Both the position numbers and the translations under genes were made by a program. From contig JBBQED010000018.1 of NCBI GenBank assembly GCA_038320345.1, positions 1-63,776 on the forward strand: a stretch of 63,776 bases of DNA, written 5' to 3'. Under the pieces are notes generated by a model. That model did not search any database and was not told the DNA's origin. It worked only from the letters and a program-made list of their open reading frames with translations. The DNA is from JBBQED01 sp038320345. Its GTDB lineage: Bacteria > Bacteroidota > Bacteroidia > AKYH767-A > OLB10. Below, piece by piece: positions 9,144 through 18,663 of the stretch. Position 1 is the first letter of the stretch. The number at the start of each line of letters is the position of its first letter.

Positions 9144-10151
9144 ATGAAAAAAAAGCTCAGCATTACGCTGTTGTGTTTGATCGTACCAGGTACGGTCATC
9201 ACTCTCTTGGCCTGGGGATTCTGGGGTCATCAACGTATCAATCAAATGGCTGTTTTTACACTGCCTCCAAGAATGATTGGATTCTATAAAAAGCATATCG
9301 ATTTTTTAACGGTGCATGCTGTAGATCCTGATAAACGTAGGTACTCAGATCCGGAAGAAGCGCCCCGACATTTTATGGATCTGGATCGTTACGGGGAACA
9401 TCCTTTTGATAGTTTGCCAAAATATTGGTCGGAGGCTGTGGCGAAATTTGGTGAAGATTCCCTGAAAGCACATGGCATTGTAGGATATCATATTCCCCTA
9501 ATGTTAGCCAGACTTACCAATGCATTTAAAGCGCATGATCAAGAAAGGATTCTTAGAATTTCTGCTGAAATAGGTCATTATATTGGTGATGCACATGTAC
9601 CCTTGCATTGTACCCGCAACTACAACGGACAATTAACCGGTCAGAATGGTATTCATGGTTTCTGGGAAAGCCGCTTGCCTGAATTGTATGGAGAAGAGTA
9701 TGATTATTTCACTGGACAATGTACTTATATCGCAAAACCTGTTGACTATACTTGGCATATATTGAGAGCTAGTTATGCGGCACATGATTCTGTTTTACAA
9801 ATGGAACATGATCTGAATAAAATATTTCCTGCTGATCGTAAATATGCTTGGGAAGATAAAGGTGGAATGCTTGTTAAAACGTATAGCAAAGAATATAGTG
9901 CCGCTTATGCTAAAATGATGGATGGAATGGTGGAAAGAAGAATGCGCGCTGCGATTTTGGCGGTCTCTAGCTTTTGGTATACTGCATGGATGAATGCAGG
10001 GATGCCAGATTTAGATCAGTTAGGAGATTATGTGCAAAGTGCATCTATGAAAACAGAAATGGATAGTCTCGATAAATCCTTTGAAAAAAATAAATTATTA
10101 AAAAACATCAAAGGACACGATGATGAATCGGGGGGAGGAGTAGTAAAATAA
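9144..10151 (+). CDS. Zinc-dependent phospholipase C / S1-P1 nuclease-like secreted protein
   Basis: 335 aa. One N-terminal hydrophobic segment is followed by AWGFWGH; in this fold the exposed N-terminal Trp and nearby His bind zinc after signal cleavage. Later zinc-type motifs appear in order: HFMDLD (about residue 75), GYH, GHYIGDAHVPLH (about 150) and GIHGFWE (about 172). That set is shared by bacterial phospholipase C and fungal S1/P1 nucleases, so the substrate could be a phospholipid or nucleic acid. ATG at 9144 is chosen over an in-frame TTG at 9138. The acidic, Gly-rich tail (GHDDESGGG) has no known role. Confidence 0.8.
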   Translation: MKKKLSITLLCLIVPGTVITLLAWGFWGHQRINQMAVFTLPPRMIGFYKKHIDFLTVHAVDPDKRRYSDPEEAPRHFMDLDRYGEHPFDSLPKYWSEAVAKFGEDSLKAHGIVGYHIPLMLARLTNAFKAHDQERILRISAEIGHYIGDAHVPLHCTRNYNGQLTGQNGIHGFWESRLPELYGEEYDYFTGQCTYIAKPVDYTWHILRASYAAHDSVLQMEHDLNKIFPADRKYAWEDKGGMLVKTYSKEYSAAYAKMMDGMVERRMRAAILAVSSFWYTAWMNAGMPDLDQLGDYVQSASMKTEMDSLDKSFEKNKLLKNIKGHDDESGGGVVK

Positions 10152-10210
10152 ATAGGACCGTGTTGAATAGAAAAATATTTGCCAAATATTTCTGAAGTCG
10201 AAAAGTAACA

Positions 10211-11023
10211 TCAATATTCACATGGTCCCTTCCAGATAACTGAATTGGAAAAACTAAAATTAATTTCTTCTTTAAAAATTCCAAAAACAGCAGCACCACT
10301 TCCGCTCATACTTGCATAGATTGCACCATGCTGTAAAAGTGATTCACGAATTTCTCTGATTATTGGAAATCTTGAAGCAACAGGTTCTTCAAAATCATTG
10401 AGGAGCAAGCCTTGCCATTCTTGTATTGGAAGCTGAATAATTTCTGCGATTGATCTTTGCGGAACCTTCGGCGTAATCCACCGATAGGCTTCGGCTGTGC
10501 CAACAGTTACTTCGGGCATTACAATGACCATGTAATATCCTTTGAGTGTTATATCGGTGGGGAAAAGCAGTTCTCCGCGACCTTTTGCTAGGCAAGGACG
10601 GCTATCGATGAAAAAAGGACAATCGCTACCCAATAATGCAGCGTAGGATTTCAGTTTTTCTTCGGAAATGTTCAGTTTGACTACCTGATTGATCAGTTTT
10701 AACATAAAAGCTGCATCGGATGAACCTCCGCCAAGTCCGGCACCCATGGGCACAATTTTATGTAAATGTGCTTTCAAATTAGGTAAGAGGTAGTCTTTAG
10801 AAAGTAGTTCCCAAGCACGATAGCAAAGATTGTTAGCAGAGCTTCCAGGTACTTTTAACCCGCTGAATGTCAGGTCAAAAGGTACATTGCCTACTGCTAT
10901 TACTTCCAACAAATCGCTCCATCCTGTTGGATAAAACAGGGTTTCCAACTCATGAAAATTGTCATTTCTAAGGGAAATTACTTGTAATCCAAGATTAATC
11001 TTGCAGGGAGCCGTTGAAATCAT
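10211..11023 (-). CDS. ispE: 4-diphosphocytidyl-2-C-methyl-D-erythritol kinase
   Basis: 270 aa, a GHMP kinase of the MEP isoprenoid pathway that phosphorylates the 2-hydroxyl of CDP-methylerythritol. The ATP loop PMGAGLGGGSSDAA sits near residue 92. The N-terminal APCKINLGLQV-type start and the C-terminal SMSGSGAAVFGIF motif are also present. This gives the complete set of three GHMP motifs. Gene length is normal. It faces the accA gene head to head across about 90 bases and ends shortly after the phospholipase-like gene on the other strand. Confidence 0.95.
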   Translation of the reverse strand: MISTAPCKINLGLQVISLRNDNFHELETLFYPTGWSDLLEVIAVGNVPFDLTFSGLKVPGSSANNLCYRAWELLSKDYLLPNLKAHLHKIVPMGAGLGGGSSDAAFMLKLINQVVKLNISEEKLKSYAALLGSDCPFFIDSRPCLAKGRGELLFPTDITLKGYYMVIVMPEVTVGTAEAYRWITPKVPQRSIAEIIQLPIQEWQGLLLNDFEEPVASRFPIIREIRESLLQHGAIYASMSGSGAAVFGIFKEEINFSFSNSVIWKGPCEY

Positions 11024-11110
11024 AATAACCTAGTTTGCAGAGGAATTGCAGTATGCGAAACTAAGGTTTTTTATTTTCGGGTATATTTGTCTTCCACTAA
11101 CCAGCCAAGT

Positions 11111-12073
11111 ATGAGCAGTACGCTGTTGGATTTCGAGAAACCGCTTGAAGAATTGAATGATCAGCTTGTAAAAGCTAAGCAAATTCAAGAGAAAGGAAAA
11201 GTGAACGTGGAAACGGTCATTAAAGATCTCGAGTCAAAAATTGATAAGACGAAGAAGGAGCTATACAGTCACCTTTCAGCATGGCAGCGGGTACAATTAT
11301 CCCGTCATCCCGACCGTCCATATACCTTGGATTATATCCATGCAATGACGGAAGGAAATTTCATCGAACTCTATGGCGATCGTCAGGTGAAAGATGATAA
11401 AGCAATGATCGGAGGTTTCGGTAGTGTTGCAGGACGTACCGTAATGTTTGTTGGGCAGCAGAAAGGAAATAATACTAAGGCCCGTCAATTCCGAAATTTT
11501 GGTATGCCGAATCCAGAAGGCTATCGTAAAGCCTTGCGTCTCTTTAAGCTTGCCGAGAAATTCAATAAGCCGATTGTTACACTGATTGATACTCCCGGTG
11601 CTTATCCTGGACTAGAAGCAGAAGAACGCGGACAAGGTGAAGCGATTGCGCGTAATCTTTTTGAAATGTCGATCCTGAAAGTACCAGTGATTTGTATTAT
11701 TATAGGAGAAGGAGCTTCCGGTGGAGCATTAGGAATTGGAATTGGTGATAAAGTAATGATGCTCGAAAATACTTGGTATTCGGTAATTTCTCCTGAATCG
11801 TGTTCGAGTATTCTCTGGAGAAATTGGGATAACAAAGAACGTGCAGCAGATGCACTCAAACTAACGGCAGTGGATATGAGTAAATTGCATCTCATTGATG
11901 GAATTATTCGTGAACCCATAGGTGGTGCGCATTCCAATCCTACAGAAATGTTTGAAATCACTAAAGCCGAAATCCTGAAGAATATTACCCTGCTAGAAAA
12001 AATGAATCCGGAAGAGCGCATTAAAAAACGGATTGATAAATTCTGCGCCATGGGCGTGTATAAAGAAGATTAA
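11111..12073 (+). CDS. accA: Acetyl-CoA carboxylase carboxyltransferase subunit alpha
   Basis: 320 aa. Its role is transfer of CO2 from carboxybiotin to acetyl-CoA, with AccD as partner, the first step of fatty-acid synthesis. The N-terminal coiled coil (FEKPLEELNDQL), LSRHPDRPYTLDYI, LIDTPGAYPGLEAEERGQ and GEGASGGALGIG are hallmark AccA segments. A -7-like box TATATTTG at 11082-11089 lies just upstream, which favours ATG 11111 over the in-frame TTG at 11087. A strong hairpin terminator follows the stop. The gene is complete and ordinary. Confidence 0.96.
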   Translation: MSSTLLDFEKPLEELNDQLVKAKQIQEKGKVNVETVIKDLESKIDKTKKELYSHLSAWQRVQLSRHPDRPYTLDYIHAMTEGNFIELYGDRQVKDDKAMIGGFGSVAGRTVMFVGQQKGNNTKARQFRNFGMPNPEGYRKALRLFKLAEKFNKPIVTLIDTPGAYPGLEAEERGQGEAIARNLFEMSILKVPVICIIIGEGASGGALGIGIGDKVMMLENTWYSVISPESCSSILWRNWDNKERAADALKLTAVDMSKLHLIDGIIREPIGGAHSNPTEMFEITKAEILKNITLLEKMNPEERIKKRIDKFCAMGVYKED

Positions 12074-12097
12074 CCATTCCGGAATGCAAGCATTGAC

Positions 12098-12124
12098 AGC
12101 CGGCCACTACAGCCGGCTATTTTT
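12098..12124 (+). terminator. Intrinsic terminator after accA
   Basis: A 7-bp GC-rich stem (AGCCGGC at 12098-12104 with GCCGGCT at 12112-12118) and a 7-base loop are followed by ATTTTT. It is placed 25 bases after the accA stop. Confidence 0.8.
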
Positions 12125-12180
12125 GTCAGTAACTTAATGCATTGAAAATCCGACAGTGAATAAAGAACCTGAAAATTAAA

Positions 12181-12212
12181 TTGCAGATTGAGGGCTTGCC
12201 CTCTTACCTTTG
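12181..12212 (+). promoter_or_regulatory. Bacteroidota-type promoter of dnaB
   Basis: TTG at 12181-12183, 21 bases, then TACCTTTG at 12205-12212, matching the phylum consensus TTG...TAnnTTTG. The -7 box ends only four bases before the annotated ATG at 12217. Transcription would therefore start at or next to the ATG, giving a leaderless message or pointing to an internal start. Confidence 0.55.
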
Positions 12213-12216
12213 AAAT

Positions 12217-13737
12217 ATGAGCACAGAGCCTGGAATTACGAGGAGAAAAACAGTGAAGCAGGTAGGATCCTCCGACATGATCACGGGGAAACTTCCTCCT
12301 CAAGCCGTTGACCTTGAAGAAGCTGTTTTAGGAGCACTCATGCTCGATAAAGATGCAGTGACAAGTGTGATTGATGTGCTTCATCCAGATTGCTTTTATA
12401 AAGATGCGAATCAGAAAATTTTCCTCGCTATTCAAACGCTTTTTCATCAAACTCAACCTATCGATCTGCTTACCGTTACACAACAGTTGCGCAAAACTGG
12501 TGAGCTAGATATTGCTGGCGGAGCTTATTATATTACACAGCTAACTAATCGTGTTGCATCCGCAGCTAACGTTGAGTTTCATGCAAGAATTGTTTTGCAG
12601 AAATATATTCAACGGGAATTGATTCGTATCTCTGGTGAAACTATTCGTGATGCTTATGAAGAAACAACAGATGTTCTTGAATTGCTAGATAAAGCTGAGC
12701 GAAATCTTTTTGCTATCGCTGAAAGTAATATCCGTAAAAAATACGAAGACATGCATACCTTGATTTCGAAAGCTATCAAGGAAGTGGAAGTCGCCGCTCG
12801 TCAGGAAACTGGTGTAACAGGAGTGCCTAGCGGATTTACCGAATTGGATCGTGTTACAGCAGGATGGCAGAAGTCGGATCTTATTATTCTTGCTGCTCGT
12901 CCGGGGATGGGTAAAACTGCATTCGTATTAAGTCTTGCGAGAAATGCTGCTGTAGGTTTCAATAAGCCTGTGGCATTTTTTAGTTTGGAGATGTCTTCGA
13001 TTCAGCTTGTGAATCGTTTGATCTCAAGCGAAACAGAAATCAATACTGAGAAATTACGTAAAGGTGAATTGGCAGATCATGAATGGCAGCAACTGAATAA
13101 AAAAGTTACTCCGTTAACGAATGCACCTATTTATATTGATGATACTCCTGCTCTTACCGTTTTCGAATTACGTGCCAAATGCCGTCGTTTAGCTGCGGAG
13201 AAAAAAATAGAATTGATCGTCATCGATTACCTCCAACTGATGTCGGGTGGAGGTGAGAATAACAGAGGCGGAAATCGTGAACAAGAGATCAGTCATATTT
13301 CACGTTCTCTAAAAAGTATTGCAAAAGAACTCAGTGTTCCTATCATTGCATTGTCGCAGTTAAGTCGTGCTGTTGAAACTCGCGGACAAGCTAAACGTCC
13401 ACAGTTGAGTGATCTTCGTGAATCAGGAGCGATTGAACAGGATGCAGATATGGTAATGTTCATTTATCGTCCCGAATATTATGGACTCTCTGAAACGGAA
13501 GATCATCAGCCAACAACAAATCTTGCGGAGATTATCGTTGCAAAAAACAGAAATGGTGCTTTAAAAACGGTAAATCTGAAGTTCCTCGGACATCTCACCA
13601 AGTTCACGGATATGGACTCTTTCGACTTCGTGGATGAAACTCTTCCTCCTGTTAATTTCCCAAATCCTCGGGTTGAGCCTGAACGTGTCACTCGGAACTC
13701 GAGAATGAACGATATGCAGGACGAACCTCCGTTTTAA
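12217..13737 (+). CDS. dnaB: Replicative DNA helicase DnaB
   Basis: 506 aa. The N-terminal primase-interacting domain begins at LPPQAVDLEEAVLGALM (residue 25 on). The RecA-like helicase domain carries Walker A ARPGMGKTA near 228 and Walker B VIDYLQLMSGG near 332. The ESGAIEQDADMVMFIYRPEYY segment in the C-terminal third is typical of hexameric DnaB. It unwinds DNA at the fork. There is no intein insertion at the usual Walker A site. Translation may begin at 12217 or at the internal Met at 12277, because the promoter -7 box overlaps the expected leader. Confidence 0.96.
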   Translation: MSTEPGITRRKTVKQVGSSDMITGKLPPQAVDLEEAVLGALMLDKDAVTSVIDVLHPDCFYKDANQKIFLAIQTLFHQTQPIDLLTVTQQLRKTGELDIAGGAYYITQLTNRVASAANVEFHARIVLQKYIQRELIRISGETIRDAYEETTDVLELLDKAERNLFAIAESNIRKKYEDMHTLISKAIKEVEVAARQETGVTGVPSGFTELDRVTAGWQKSDLIILAARPGMGKTAFVLSLARNAAVGFNKPVAFFSLEMSSIQLVNRLISSETEINTEKLRKGELADHEWQQLNKKVTPLTNAPIYIDDTPALTVFELRAKCRRLAAEKKIELIVIDYLQLMSGGGENNRGGNREQEISHISRSLKSIAKELSVPIIALSQLSRAVETRGQAKRPQLSDLRESGAIEQDADMVMFIYRPEYYGLSETEDHQPTTNLAEIIVAKNRNGALKTVNLKFLGHLTKFTDMDSFDFVDETLPPVNFPNPRVEPERVTRNSRMNDMQDEPPF

Positions 13738-13857
13738 ACGCATTGAATTTTCTTACAATACCTTCACATGGGATTCATAGGAAATGCTGAACTTTAACCT
13801 CAGGTTTAAAACTTCTGTACTTCTTAGTAACATCCAGACCATAATTTCGTTTTATTG

Positions 13858-15126
13858 ATGATGAACCTCCGTCGTATTCTTTTGATTGCTGTTTTTATGC
13901 TGATGGCTTCTTTCCGTTTGCAGGCGGCCTATATTCTTATTCCGATGGATGAGAGTCAGAAGAATCATTTGAAAGCATATGGCATCGCCTTTTGGGTGCT
14001 TACCAATAATATTGAAGTGGATTGGTTGTTGAATTATCGTGGAGGGAGTTTTATGTTTAAACAGATTCCGCTTTTGGAAAAAGAGTGTACAATTCGTGGT
14101 GTCGGATATCAAGTGATTGCTGATGGACAAGCGGCAGGGATCTTAGATGAAATTGCCAAGCCAGAGGTGAATATGGATCTAGTAAAACTGGAGAAAGCAC
14201 CTAAGATGGCTGTATATTCACCTAAAGATAAGTTGCCTTGGGATGATGCAGTAACACTCGTTCTAACTTACGCAGAGATTCCTTATGATGTTATTTACGA
14301 CGAGGAAATCGTGAATAATAAATTAGCAATGTATGATTGGTTACACATGCACCATGAGGATTTTACAGGTCAGTATGGAAAGTTCTATGCGATGTATCAC
14401 AATGCACCTTGGTATCAAGAACAAGTTCGTTCTGATGAAACCATGGCTCATAAATTGGGATTTGGAAAAGTTTCGGAAATGAAACTTGCCGTTGCCACAA
14501 AAATTCGTGATTTCACTGCCGGTGGAGGTTTTCTTTTTTCGATGTGTTCCGGAACTGATAGTTATGATATTGCACTTGCGGCAGCAGGATTAGATATTTG
14601 CGAAAAGCAATATGATGGTGACGGAACAACACCGGATTATAATAATAAACTGAACTATAATAATACTTTTGCTTTTAAAGATTTTAAATTAACAACGAAT
14701 CCGCTAGAGTATGAATTTTCAAATATCGACATGACAACATTACGTAAAGTTCCTCGTAATGAAGATGTGTTTACGTTGTTTGAATTTTCTGCAAAGTGGG
14801 ATCCGGTACCTACAATGTTATGCCAAAATCATGAGCAAGTTATCAAAGGCTTCATGGGACAAACCACTTCGTTTAATATTAATTTAATTAAATCAAATGT
14901 ATTAATATTGGGCGAAAATAAGGCCGCTGGTGAAGCTCGTTATATTCATGGAGAATTTGGTAAAGGAACCTGGACTTTTTACGGTGGGCATGATCCGGAG
15001 GACTATCAGCATATGGTTGGAGATCCTCCAACTGACCTGGCTTTACATCCAAATTCACCGGGCTATCGTTTGATTCTTAATAATGTACTTTTTCCTGCGG
15101 CTAAAAAGAAAAAGCAGAAAACCTGA
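13858..15126 (+). CDS. Secreted GATase-like protein (family often labelled asparagine synthetase B in Bacteroidota)
   Basis: 422 aa with a signal peptide ending near QAA (about residue 22). The protein belongs to a conserved Bacteroidota family that databases often call asparagine synthetase B. I see neither an N-terminal nucleophile Cys2 nor a PP-loop synthetase domain, so that name looks wrong. The middle of the protein (VLTYAEIPYDVIYDEE, then GGGFLFSMCSGTDSYDIALAAAG) resembles a class I glutamine-amidotransferase or DJ-1-like Rossmann layout with a candidate nucleophile Cys. HGEFGKGTWTFYGGHDPED near the end resembles the His-containing strand. The real activity is unknown. Confidence 0.6.
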   Translation: MMNLRRILLIAVFMLMASFRLQAAYILIPMDESQKNHLKAYGIAFWVLTNNIEVDWLLNYRGGSFMFKQIPLLEKECTIRGVGYQVIADGQAAGILDEIAKPEVNMDLVKLEKAPKMAVYSPKDKLPWDDAVTLVLTYAEIPYDVIYDEEIVNNKLAMYDWLHMHHEDFTGQYGKFYAMYHNAPWYQEQVRSDETMAHKLGFGKVSEMKLAVATKIRDFTAGGGFLFSMCSGTDSYDIALAAAGLDICEKQYDGDGTTPDYNNKLNYNNTFAFKDFKLTTNPLEYEFSNIDMTTLRKVPRNEDVFTLFEFSAKWDPVPTMLCQNHEQVIKGFMGQTTSFNINLIKSNVLILGENKAAGEARYIHGEFGKGTWTFYGGHDPEDYQHMVGDPPTDLALHPNSPGYRLILNNVLFPAAKKKKQKT

Positions 15127-15253
15127 GGAAGTAGTTACCTTATTATCAGGCATTCATGAATTGAGAAGCTTTATTATCGATTAATTTCAGGAAGTTGCAT
15201 ATTTGTATGATGCTGTTGTTTATTTTTTATAGATAAACCTGGAATTCGCTCTC

Positions 15254-16768
15254 ATGAGTCTATTGTATTATCGCCTACAGAATTCCTCTAGGTTGATGGC
15301 TTTTTTTGTTTTAAGTATGCTCAGCTGTTTCGCAGCGCATGGGCAGTTACCACAACATTTTTTGGCTGCTGATTTTGTTAAAAAAGATAGTTTGTCTATT
15401 GAAAAAATTAAACAAAATAAAGCCAGTGAAATTGCTAAAGTAAAATCTTTGCAGCTTTCAAAAGATATCAAAGAGTATATTCAAAATCGTTTTACAGGTC
15501 GTGCTGAATATTTAACATATTCCATAGAGAATGGGGATTTCTTAATTGGAAGTCCTGAAGAAAATTATGTGAGAAATATTGTGCACATAATTCTAAAAGC
15601 GAATCCTGTTATTCGTCAGGATATGTTGGTATTTGTTTCTCGCTCGGATCAACCTAATGCCTATAATTTAGGAGATGGTACAATCGTAGTTAATTTAGGT
15701 TTACTCAACTACATCGATAATGAAGCTCAATTGGCATTTATTTTATGTCATGAATTAGCGCATCAATACCGTTTGCATGTGAATAGGGATATTCAAGCAA
15801 AGGCAGAGAAATACATGAATAAGGATTTTCAACGCCAGTTGAAACGGACACTCCATCAGGAATATCAAGTTAAGAAAAAACTTACTGATTTGTTATTACC
15901 AGGAGTAATGAGTGATATGCGGTATTCCAGAAGTGATGAATCGGAAGCAGATTCTATTGGCTTAGTCTTCTTGTCAAAAACAGGATACGATGTTCAGCAA
16001 TCAGTTACAAGCATGGATATGCTAGATCAAGTTGATGAAGAGATTTGGAAAGACACTTTAAACCTAATGAAGTTTTTTACATTCGCTGACGTGCCAGCAC
16101 GTAGTGATTGGTTCTACTATCAAGGTTCTTCTTTAGGGAGTTTTGAGTATGAAAAAGATTCACTAGCAGATTCATTAAAAACGCATCCCGACTGTATGGT
16201 GCGAAAGGCCATACTGGAATCACAAATTAAGCGGTCAGCGCTTCAAGCAGGAAAGCTAAATGTTTTGCCGGAGGATACTTTTAAAATAATGAAGATGTTT
16301 GCTGAAGGAGAAACAATTCAATCTTATTATTATACTGGTAATATTGGGAGAGCGATGTATTTGTCGCTAAGAATGCTTGAAAAATATCCGGATAATGTAT
16401 ATCCAAGAGCGATGGAAAGTAAGTGTCTGGCAATCTTCAGTTACCTGCAAAAGAATCGTCAAGTGGGAAATTTTGTAGCATTGCCATCGGATGATCATTC
16501 AGAAAATTACAATCATTTCTTAAGTTTTTTGATGGAACTCAAAATTGTTGAATCGGCTAAGATGAGCTATAATATGGTTTATCCGGAGAATCCTGAATTG
16601 AGAAAGTTTGATGAGTATCTAGCAGCTTTAACGTGTACTGCATATGCGAATAATAAGAACGAGGATTTCGTGAAATTAAAAGAAGAATATCTTAAAAATT
16701 TCAGTAACGGAAATACTAAAGCATTAATTGAAAAACTAACCCTTACCCCAACAACTAAAAAAAAGTAA
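15254..16768 (+). CDS. Secreted M48-family zinc metalloprotease
   Basis: 504 aa with a signal peptide ending near HGQ (about residue 31). The zinc motif HELAH is at residues 166-170 and the third-ligand region SDESEAD at about 227-233, the BepA/Oma1-like M48 layout in which the Glu of ExxxD completes the site. After the catalytic domain come about 250 helical residues that could be TPR-like. M48 proteins of this kind act in the periplasm on misfolded outer-membrane proteins. The next gene starts 7 bases after the stop, suggesting one transcript. Confidence 0.88.
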   Translation: MSLLYYRLQNSSRLMAFFVLSMLSCFAAHGQLPQHFLAADFVKKDSLSIEKIKQNKASEIAKVKSLQLSKDIKEYIQNRFTGRAEYLTYSIENGDFLIGSPEENYVRNIVHIILKANPVIRQDMLVFVSRSDQPNAYNLGDGTIVVNLGLLNYIDNEAQLAFILCHELAHQYRLHVNRDIQAKAEKYMNKDFQRQLKRTLHQEYQVKKKLTDLLLPGVMSDMRYSRSDESEADSIGLVFLSKTGYDVQQSVTSMDMLDQVDEEIWKDTLNLMKFFTFADVPARSDWFYYQGSSLGSFEYEKDSLADSLKTHPDCMVRKAILESQIKRSALQAGKLNVLPEDTFKIMKMFAEGETIQSYYYTGNIGRAMYLSLRMLEKYPDNVYPRAMESKCLAIFSYLQKNRQVGNFVALPSDDHSENYNHFLSFLMELKIVESAKMSYNMVYPENPELRKFDEYLAALTCTAYANNKNEDFVKLKEEYLKNFSNGNTKALIEKLTLTPTTKKK

Positions 16769-16775
16769 TCAAATC

Positions 16776-18314
16776 ATGAAAAAGCAAATTACAGTATTCC
16801 TTTTGCTGGCCATGTTTTCGACACAGATTTTTGCACAAACAAAATCCTTCGAGAATGTAACCAAGTTTAGACTAAGGAATTCCGGAATAATTCAGGAGAG
16901 CGGAACTCTTGCAGGTTATTTCGTATTTTATCTAGATGATAAAATTGATAAAAAAAATGATGCCTATCTTCTTCAGATTTTGGATAATAATCTGAATTCT
17001 GTGAAGTCAATCAATGTTCTTCAACCTAGAGGTTCTTTTCTTTTAGAAGCAGGTTACAACGGAAAAAGCTTTGCTATGATGTATTATAGTAAGGGAGATC
17101 TTTCGATAGTCGCCTATGACAAAACAGGAAAGAAACTAGGAGAAAAAAAGTACGAAGATATTTCCAGGATTCAAAAGGCAATGATTGAGAGCCAAATGCA
17201 ACAAGACGATATCAACCCTTCAATTTCTCCGCTTGGGGAATCAGGATTTGTAAAACAATCATTAGTTAAAAATGATAAATATGGGTATACGATTGAAGCT
17301 TTTGGAAATGACATGAGTCCACTCTGGACTTATGGTTCCGATGTTAAATCTGATTTGCTTGAAGTAGCCGATGTAGTTTATTCTTCCTCGAAGTATGTAG
17401 TAGCCTACGTGATTCGGAAAAAATCATTATTGACGAATAAAATGGATGGGGCGATTGTGGTCTTAGATGCTGTCACAGGTAAGAAGTTATTCGAGAAGCC
17501 AATGAAAGAAGACTCTGAATTGTCGGTCATGAATTGTTTTGTAAATGAAGAAACAAATACTTTTAATGTAATAGGAGAATATTATCTTCCTGGTGAGGAA
17601 ATTATGAAATCAAAAAGTGTTGGTTTGTTCGCTATGGTTTTAGATAAAACTGGATCAAAACAGTTGTTTAAGAAAATTTCTTGGGCAGGTGATATTCGTA
17701 AATTTCGTAAAATGGATCCTGATGAAAAAGATAAAACCCAAACTTATTTCCACAAAGTAATTCGCACTAGTGACAATAAGATTGTAGCTATTGGTGAACA
17801 GTATAAACGTCAGGTGAGTGCAATGGGTGCTGCTTCACAAATTCTATCGGGTGGTAGAGGAGCTACTTCAGCAGCTGAACTGCATATTGGAGATATGGTT
17901 GTTATGACTCTTGATGATCAATATAACCTTTTAGATTTCAAAAATTTTGAGAAAAAATCTACGAATGTATTACTCCCCCAAGGTGCCGCTTATTGGTCAT
18001 CTGCTTTAACAGCTGTTTATGTAAAAGCTGTTGGCGGCTTTGATTATAATTTTACGGAGGAAGATAATACAAGAGGTCGTTTTTATTCCACTTATACTGA
18101 TTTTAACAGAAAAGGCGAGGATGGTAAAAAAGCGGATGCTGTACTTGGAATTATTAAATACGAGGACGGTAAGCTTTCCAATGAAAGAGTTCCAATTAAT
18201 ACTAATGGCTCTGCGCTTTGGTTCGAGCCTGCTAAGCCTGGATACATTGCAGTAAGTGAGTATTTCAGAAAGAAGAAAATGGTTACGATACGACTAGAAA
18301 AAATTTCTTACTAG
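16776..18314 (+). CDS. Secreted protein of unknown function
   Basis: 512 aa with a clean signal peptide (cleavage after IFAQ, about residue 21). The body is rich in short beta-strand patterns (for example LQILDNNLNSVKSI, GAIVVLDAVTGKKLFEK, DGKLSNERVPI), suggestive of a beta-propeller-like or blade-repeat fold. I see no catalytic motif. The start 7 bases behind the M48 protease gene suggests they are co-expressed, so it may be a partner or a substrate-side protein of the protease. A strong terminator follows. The family may be one of the Bacteroidota DUFs, but I could not confirm which. Confidence 0.6.
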   Translation: MKKQITVFLLLAMFSTQIFAQTKSFENVTKFRLRNSGIIQESGTLAGYFVFYLDDKIDKKNDAYLLQILDNNLNSVKSINVLQPRGSFLLEAGYNGKSFAMMYYSKGDLSIVAYDKTGKKLGEKKYEDISRIQKAMIESQMQQDDINPSISPLGESGFVKQSLVKNDKYGYTIEAFGNDMSPLWTYGSDVKSDLLEVADVVYSSSKYVVAYVIRKKSLLTNKMDGAIVVLDAVTGKKLFEKPMKEDSELSVMNCFVNEETNTFNVIGEYYLPGEEIMKSKSVGLFAMVLDKTGSKQLFKKISWAGDIRKFRKMDPDEKDKTQTYFHKVIRTSDNKIVAIGEQYKRQVSAMGAASQILSGGRGATSAAELHIGDMVVMTLDDQYNLLDFKNFEKKSTNVLLPQGAAYWSSALTAVYVKAVGGFDYNFTEEDNTRGRFYSTYTDFNRKGEDGKKADAVLGIIKYEDGKLSNERVPINTNGSALWFEPAKPGYIAVSEYFRKKKMVTIRLEKISY

Positions 18315-18332
18315 GTTCAACGTATTTGTTAG

Positions 18333-18370
18333 AACTGGCTACTCCATTAGGGGTAGCCAGTTTTGTTTTT
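18333..18370 (+). terminator. Intrinsic terminator ending the M48-protease operon
   Basis: A 13-bp stem pairs 18333-18345 with 18350-18362 (one G-T pair) around the loop ATTA. It is followed by TTTTGTTTTTT. Remaining bases to 18663 show nothing else I can name. Confidence 0.85.
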
Positions 18371-18663
18371 TAGCGGCTTTTTTTCCTAGGATTCATTAAA
18401 TCTTCATCAAATTAAAGACTCTTTCAATTTGGATTATTTAGGTTTCATCCACTCAGATAGTATTCTGAAAGGAAACATTTTTGCACAGAACAGATTCAGT
18501 CTGCTAGGTGCTAGATCAAGGTTTTTTGGATTACACACGAAATCTCTATAACTTTACGTTATCAAAATTGCTCAGGATACCTATTCTTCCAATTTGTTAA
18601 GGTACTTGGTTATTCCTGATCATAAATTTAGGTTCACTAAAATTGTTCATACGTTGATCTGAA

